Source of the DNA: an uncultured Clostridia bacterium
Lineage (GTDB): Bacteria > Bacillota > Clostridia > Christensenellales > UBA1242
Assembly: GCA_944381185.1 (NCBI GenBank)
Contig: CALWKE010000003.1
Span: 1 to 64,000 of the forward strand
Length of the DNA: 64,000 nucleotides
Reading direction: 5' to 3'
The first letter of the stretch is position 1. Each line of letters starts with the position of its first letter. The position numbers and the translations under genes were made by a program. The notes under the pieces are model-generated. The model was not told where the DNA came from, did not search any database, and saw only the letters and a list, made by a program, of their open reading frames with translations. This document shows, piece after piece, positions 61,006-64,000 of the stretch.

Positions 61006-62145
61006 ATGTTTGAATTTGATGAAAAGGATTATATAAATCAAAAGGCACTTGCAAAAAAAATAATTAGTTTGCTTGCTCTTCCATGTGAAAAAATTGAAAG
61101 GCAATGTCTTTTGCTTTGCACAGAGGTATCTGAACTTGAAAAAAAATTAGAAAATTCAAAGTCAGATAAAGAAATAAATCTTTATTCAAAAAAACTAGAA
61201 TTAAAAAATGAATCTTTGATAAAATTTTTAGCCATAAAAGAAAGGCTTAATAAAATTGTTAAAAGAAATCAAGACCGCATCAAATATTTTGATACTATTC
61301 TTTCAAAAATGGGAATTTATAGTGAAAAGCCAAATTCAGCAGAATTGGCAGAAATTGAAAAGCAAGAACTTTTTAATATTAGTGAAAGTAGTTTAAATTT
61401 AAACTCTGCAAACGAAGGCAAAGACAAATTTAAATTTTTTGCAGGCGAAAGGTTTTTGTTTAATGGCTCTTCTATAAATTTTTCTGATGAACAAAACATT
61501 CAAAAAATTATCAATTTAAATCAAAAAGAACTTCATGACTTGGTTTTTAATTATCCAAAAAGCATTCCAACTGTTACCGCTGAAATGCTTGTAAACAATA
61601 AATTTAAACAAAATTTGCTTAAAGAGATAACGGTTTTTGTTTCCGAGCAGTCAAAAAAACATAATTTTAAAGAGATAAATGCAATGCTGGGCGGGCTTCT
61701 ATCTTTTAAATCACAGATAACAGAGTCAGTTGACAGTTACATTGCAGGCGTTCAAAACTTGTTTAATGTTATGATAAAAAATTATTTAATGCAAAAATAT
61801 CCAAATAGTGCAAATGAAATTGCAAAAAAATTAAAGTGTAACGCAAAAAGTGAATTGATTCCGTCTAGAGTTCGTGAAACTCTTCTTGCTGGTGGAATAT
61901 TAGATTTGGCGTCAGAAGAAAAAATTAGTGAAGAAGAGAGAAAAGAACTTGAAAGTGAAGCAAATAGTGCCGAAATTGCAAAAAATCTTTCAAATAAATT
62001 TCATGAGCAAGATAGCGAAAAAGAAATAGATAAACAAATAAAAAATAATGAAGCTGAAAATCTTGAAAATAATGGTGACGAAATTGAATTAGATAGTGAC
62101 CTTGAAGCCTTTCTTTCAATGTTTAAAGGAGATGATGACGAGTGA
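61006..62145 (+). CDS. Hypothetical protein, first gene of an unknown operon
   Basis: Unrecognised 379-residue soluble protein. Residues 1-115 are helical and charged (coiled-coil pattern from 30 to 100). Residues 150-290 form a mixed helical domain. A Glu/Asn-rich acidic region (300-379) ends in SMFKGDDDE. No cysteine pairs beyond three near residues 26-37 that could matter (C26, C34, C37). An AAGGAAAAG site precedes the ATG. It overlaps the next gene by 4 nt. Confidence 0.62.
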   Translation: MFEFDEKDYINQKALAKKIISLLALPCEKIERQCLLLCTEVSELEKKLENSKSDKEINLYSKKLELKNESLIKFLAIKERLNKIVKRNQDRIKYFDTILSKMGIYSEKPNSAELAEIEKQELFNISESSLNLNSANEGKDKFKFFAGERFLFNGSSINFSDEQNIQKIINLNQKELHDLVFNYPKSIPTVTAEMLVNNKFKQNLLKEITVFVSEQSKKHNFKEINAMLGGLLSFKSQITESVDSYIAGVQNLFNVMIKNYLMQKYPNSANEIAKKLKCNAKSELIPSRVRETLLAGGILDLASEEKISEEERKELESEANSAEIAKNLSNKFHEQDSEKEIDKQIKNNEAENLENNGDEIELDSDLEAFLSMFKGDDDE

Positions 62146-62462
62146 AAAGTAGTGATATAATTTCAAGATATGAAAGTGAGAATTTTGCAGAAATTCAAAA
62201 CTGCAGGGTTTCGCTTGCTGATTTAAAAAAACTAGGCGTAACCGATAAAGTTCTTGCTGATGAAGTTTATCTCTATAAAATTTATGGCGATGAAATTGTT
62301 TTAAAAAACGGAAATCCAGATGAAAGTTTTGATGGAAAAAAGTCAGTTGAAAAAATTAATTTAGCAGAAAAATCACTTTTTGATGAAGTTAATCAAATTT
62401 GTGAAAATATTGAAAACAATGAGTTTGACACAAATTTAGAAGTTTTAATTCGAACTCTTTAG
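62142..62462 (+). CDS. Hypothetical protein (GTG start)
   Basis: Unrecognised 106-residue acidic protein. Start GTG overlaps the upstream stop as GTGA, the classic coupled arrangement, preceded by AAAGGAG inside the upstream gene. It seems to hold a strand-helix part (KKLGVTDKVLADEVYLYKIYG) and an acidic helix at the end. It stops directly before the next gene's ribosome binding site. Confidence 0.6.
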   Translation: MKSSDIISRYESENFAEIQNCRVSLADLKKLGVTDKVLADEVYLYKIYGDEIVLKNGNPDESFDGKKSVEKINLAEKSLFDEVNQICENIENNEFDTNLEVLIRTL

Positions 62463-62471
62463 GTGGGCTTT

Positions 62472-62999
62472 ATGAAACAAAATTTGCTAATTTTAAGTTA
62501 TGATTACACCCTTTCAAAAAGATTATCAGCAAAGTTTGCAGATAACTTTTCTATGCGGGTTTTTGATCAAAGAGAACTTTTTGAATTTGACCATTTGCCA
62601 CGCTCTTTTAGCGAGGTGTTGCTTGAAAGGGGAAGAGAGTATGTTTTTAAAAAATTTAAATCAATTATAAAAATGGAATTTGATTTTGAAAATACGGTTT
62701 TTGTTGCAGACTACTCTTTGGCAGACTATGCTTATGATATTTTTCATAACATAAAATTGGCAAATTTTACTATTTATTTATATAAAAATGTTGAAGATGA
62801 ACTTTCAGAAGTGTTGAGCAAAGATTATGCATCTAATGCTGAAAAGGAGTTTTATAAAATTGACGAGCCATTGCTTTTAGAGCGTGAAAATGAAATAAAA
62901 AATAATTTGGCAGATATCAGTGTTGATATAACTGGACTTAATGATGACCAAATTATTGAAGTAGTCAGTCAAAAAATGCAGAACTTTTATGCAAAATAA
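62472..62999 (+). CDS. Hypothetical protein resembling a P-loop-less shikimate-kinase fold
   Basis: 175-residue protein. FSEVLLERGREYVFKKFKSI, FVADYSLADYAYD and the C-terminal RENEIKNNLADISVDITGL-type segment resemble shikimate kinase (F-R-x2-E and the DI-x-VDT end). The N-terminal LSYDYTLSKRLSAKF lies where a P-loop should be but lacks GxxGxGKS. A non-catalytic or altered kinase fold is inferred. The ATG at 62472 is chosen for an AGGTGGG site. Confidence 0.55.
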   Translation: MKQNLLILSYDYTLSKRLSAKFADNFSMRVFDQRELFEFDHLPRSFSEVLLERGREYVFKKFKSIIKMEFDFENTVFVADYSLADYAYDIFHNIKLANFTIYLYKNVEDELSEVLSKDYASNAEKEFYKIDEPLLLERENEIKNNLADISVDITGLNDDQIIEVVSQKMQNFYAK

Positions 63000-63089
63000 C
63001 TAGGTTATTTTTATTTGTGAAAAATGATGATTTGTTTTATAATATAGGTGTGAAAGGATATACATAGAACAAAAAGTGGGGTAACGCCT

Positions 63090-63317
63090 ATGAAAAAGCT
63101 ATATGACGCAGATTATATTATAAGAAAAAATAATGAATATGAAGAGCAACAGATTTACAACAGTCCTGTTGAAGTTAAGCTTCGCAATATGATTGCAGAA
63201 GCCACAAGGCTTTGTGCACTTCAAAATGAAAAGTGCAAACTTCAAAAAGCAAAATTAGAAGCCAAGCGAAAGGCACGCCTTTCTGCCCAAGCAGAAACCG
63301 CCATGAGCATGGAATAG
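63090..63317 (+). CDS. Small hypothetical helical protein
   Basis: Unrecognised 75-residue charged protein with two helical parts, the second (about 40-65) Lys/Ala-rich. A GTGGGG site and TTGTGA (63015) / TATAAT (63038) promoter lie before it. Two cysteines (residues 42 and 49) in ALQNEKCKLQ context. No family recognised. Confidence 0.5.
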   Translation: MKKLYDADYIIRKNNEYEEQQIYNSPVEVKLRNMIAEATRLCALQNEKCKLQKAKLEAKRKARLSAQAETAMSME

Positions 63318-63337
63318 AATTATAATATATGACAATA

Positions 63338-63371
63338 AAAAAACAACCATTGTTTGGTTGTTTTTTTATTG
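63338..63371. terminator. Bidirectional intrinsic terminator
   Basis: An AAAAAAACAACCA / TGGTTGTTTTTTT repeat between converging genes. Confidence 0.88.
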
Positions 63372-63373
63372 CT

Positions 63374-64000
63374 TTATTTATTTTTGTTTTCATTTTCAAG
63401 TTCAATAACTTCTTTAAGACCTTCACGAACTTTTTGTGCGTGTTCTTTTGCACCAGCAATCAGTTTTGCTGATTCTTCGGCATGTGTTTTTGCAAGTGAG
63501 AAGTATCTTGACTGTGTGCTTGTGAAGTCTTCATAAGGCTTGGTTGGGTCTTTTGAGTCAATAGTAAGTGTGTCGGTTGCTGGGTTATATCTATAAATCG
63601 GCCAGTATCCAGTTTCAACAGCAAGTTTTTCTTGTGCTTGAGAATTGCTCATATTTCCGCCATGGTTGATGCATGGGCAATAGCAAATGATAATTGACGG
63701 ACCCTTATTTTCTTTTGCTTCTTTAAAGGCATTGATTGTTGCTTGTTGGTTTGCACCCATGGCAACTTGAGCCACATAAACATTAGGGTATTGCCTTGCG
63801 ATTGCACCAAGGTCTTTCTTTTGGGTTTTCTTTCCACTTGCTGCAAACTTTGCAACACTTCCCATTGGGGTAGCCTTTGAAGCTTGACCACCAGTGTTAG
63901 AGTAAACTTCAGTGTCAAGAACCAAAATGTTAACATCTTCGCCCGAAGCAAGCACGTGGTCAAGACCACCAAAGCCAATATCATAAGCCCAGCCGTCACC
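63374..64000 (-). CDS. nifJ: Pyruvate:ferredoxin oxidoreductase, C-terminal part (cut by window end)
   Basis: C-terminal 208 residues of the homodimeric PFOR, which converts pyruvate and CoA to acetyl-CoA and CO2 with reduced ferredoxin. The frame is open to the window edge and reads GDGWAYDIGFGGLDHV at its start. NTGGQ with SKATPMG is the thiamine-pyrophosphate-domain signature, and CPCINHGGNMSNSQ a conserved PFOR segment. The N-terminal domains and the [4Fe-4S] ferredoxin-like domain lie beyond base 64000. With PflB this gives two routes from pyruvate to acetyl-CoA. Confidence 0.95.
   Translation of the reverse strand, partial: GDGWAYDIGFGGLDHVLASGEDVNILVLDTEVYSNTGGQASKATPMGSVAKFAASGKKTQKKDLGAIARQYPNVYVAQVAMGANQQATINAFKEAKENKGPSIIICYCPCINHGGNMSNSQAQEKLAVETGYWPIYRYNPATDTLTIDSKDPTKPYEDFTSTQSRYFSLAKTHAEESAKLIAGAKEHAQKVREGLKEVIELENENKNK

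Overview
The window is one AT-rich stretch of a Gram-positive-type (Firmicutes/Clostridia-like) chromosome, most likely from an uncultured anaerobic gut-type lineage. This rests on the gene order of the S10-spc-alpha ribosomal cluster, a C4 zinc-type S14, an ECF vitamin transporter, M-box and SAM riboswitches, a fermentative enzyme set (pyruvate formate-lyase and its activase, pyruvate:ferredoxin oxidoreductase), AGGAGG-type ribosome binding sites and TTGACA/TATAAT promoters. TAA, TAG and TGA all act as stops, so the standard bacterial code applies. The placement is an inference from gene content, not a tree.

Layout. 1-950: the 3' end of a 23S rRNA gene, then a 5S rRNA gene that seems to have its own promoter. 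1.0-2.3 kb: three small lineage-specific genes. 2.4-4.4 kb: an ECF module (FolT-like S component, one ATPase, EcfT). 4.4-5.4 kb: a repeat-rich non-coding kilobase ending in the duplicated promoter block and structured leader of the ribosomal cluster. 5.4-20.9 kb: rpsJ to rplQ, including secY, adk, infA, rpmJ, rpsM, rpsK, rpsD and rpoA, with extra basic or acidic tails on several ribosomal proteins. 21-25 kb: a pyrophosphatase-like protein, a MacB-type ABC exporter and small hypothetical genes. 25.3-27.2 kb: mgtE under an M-box Mg2+ riboswitch. 28-33.5 kb: rnr, smpB and tmRNA (RNA quality control and ribosome rescue), interrupted by a tandem pair of paralogous unknown genes. 33.5-36.6 kb: an accessory strip (HEPN-like, TrpF-like, GNAT, membrane wHTH/zinc-ribbon protein). 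36.7-40.5 kb: an SDR gene, then a histidine phosphatase / NADAR-like / phosphoribosyltransferase / GreA operon. 40.8-43.9 kb: pflB-pflA. 43.9-48.8 kb: lineage-specific genes including a putative zincin. 48.8-52.1 kb: the glycogen pair glgB-glgA. 52.3-57.5 kb: exonuclease III, metK under a SAM riboswitch, a zeta-like kinase, PHP, YbaK and metallophosphoesterase genes. 57.7-63.3 kb: an acidic membrane protein, a patatin, a ComEC-type MBL hydrolase and a three-gene operon of unknown function. 63.4-64 kb: the C-terminus of PFOR.

Working together: the first third is translation and transcription machinery. The middle handles Mg2+ and vitamin uptake, RNA turnover and ribosome rescue. The last third is fermentation, glycogen and SAM metabolism interleaved with uncharacterised genes. 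The observations I rank highest are the NADAR-like/PRTase/phosphatase operon, the GCAA sarcin-ricin loop in 23S rRNA, the duplicated promoter block plus folded leader before rpsJ, the tailed ribosomal proteins, the HEPN-motif gene abutting tmRNA, the paralogous pair inside the rnr-smpB interval, and the unknown operon at 61.0-63.0 kb. No CRISPR array, IS element, prophage or tRNA gene was recognised.
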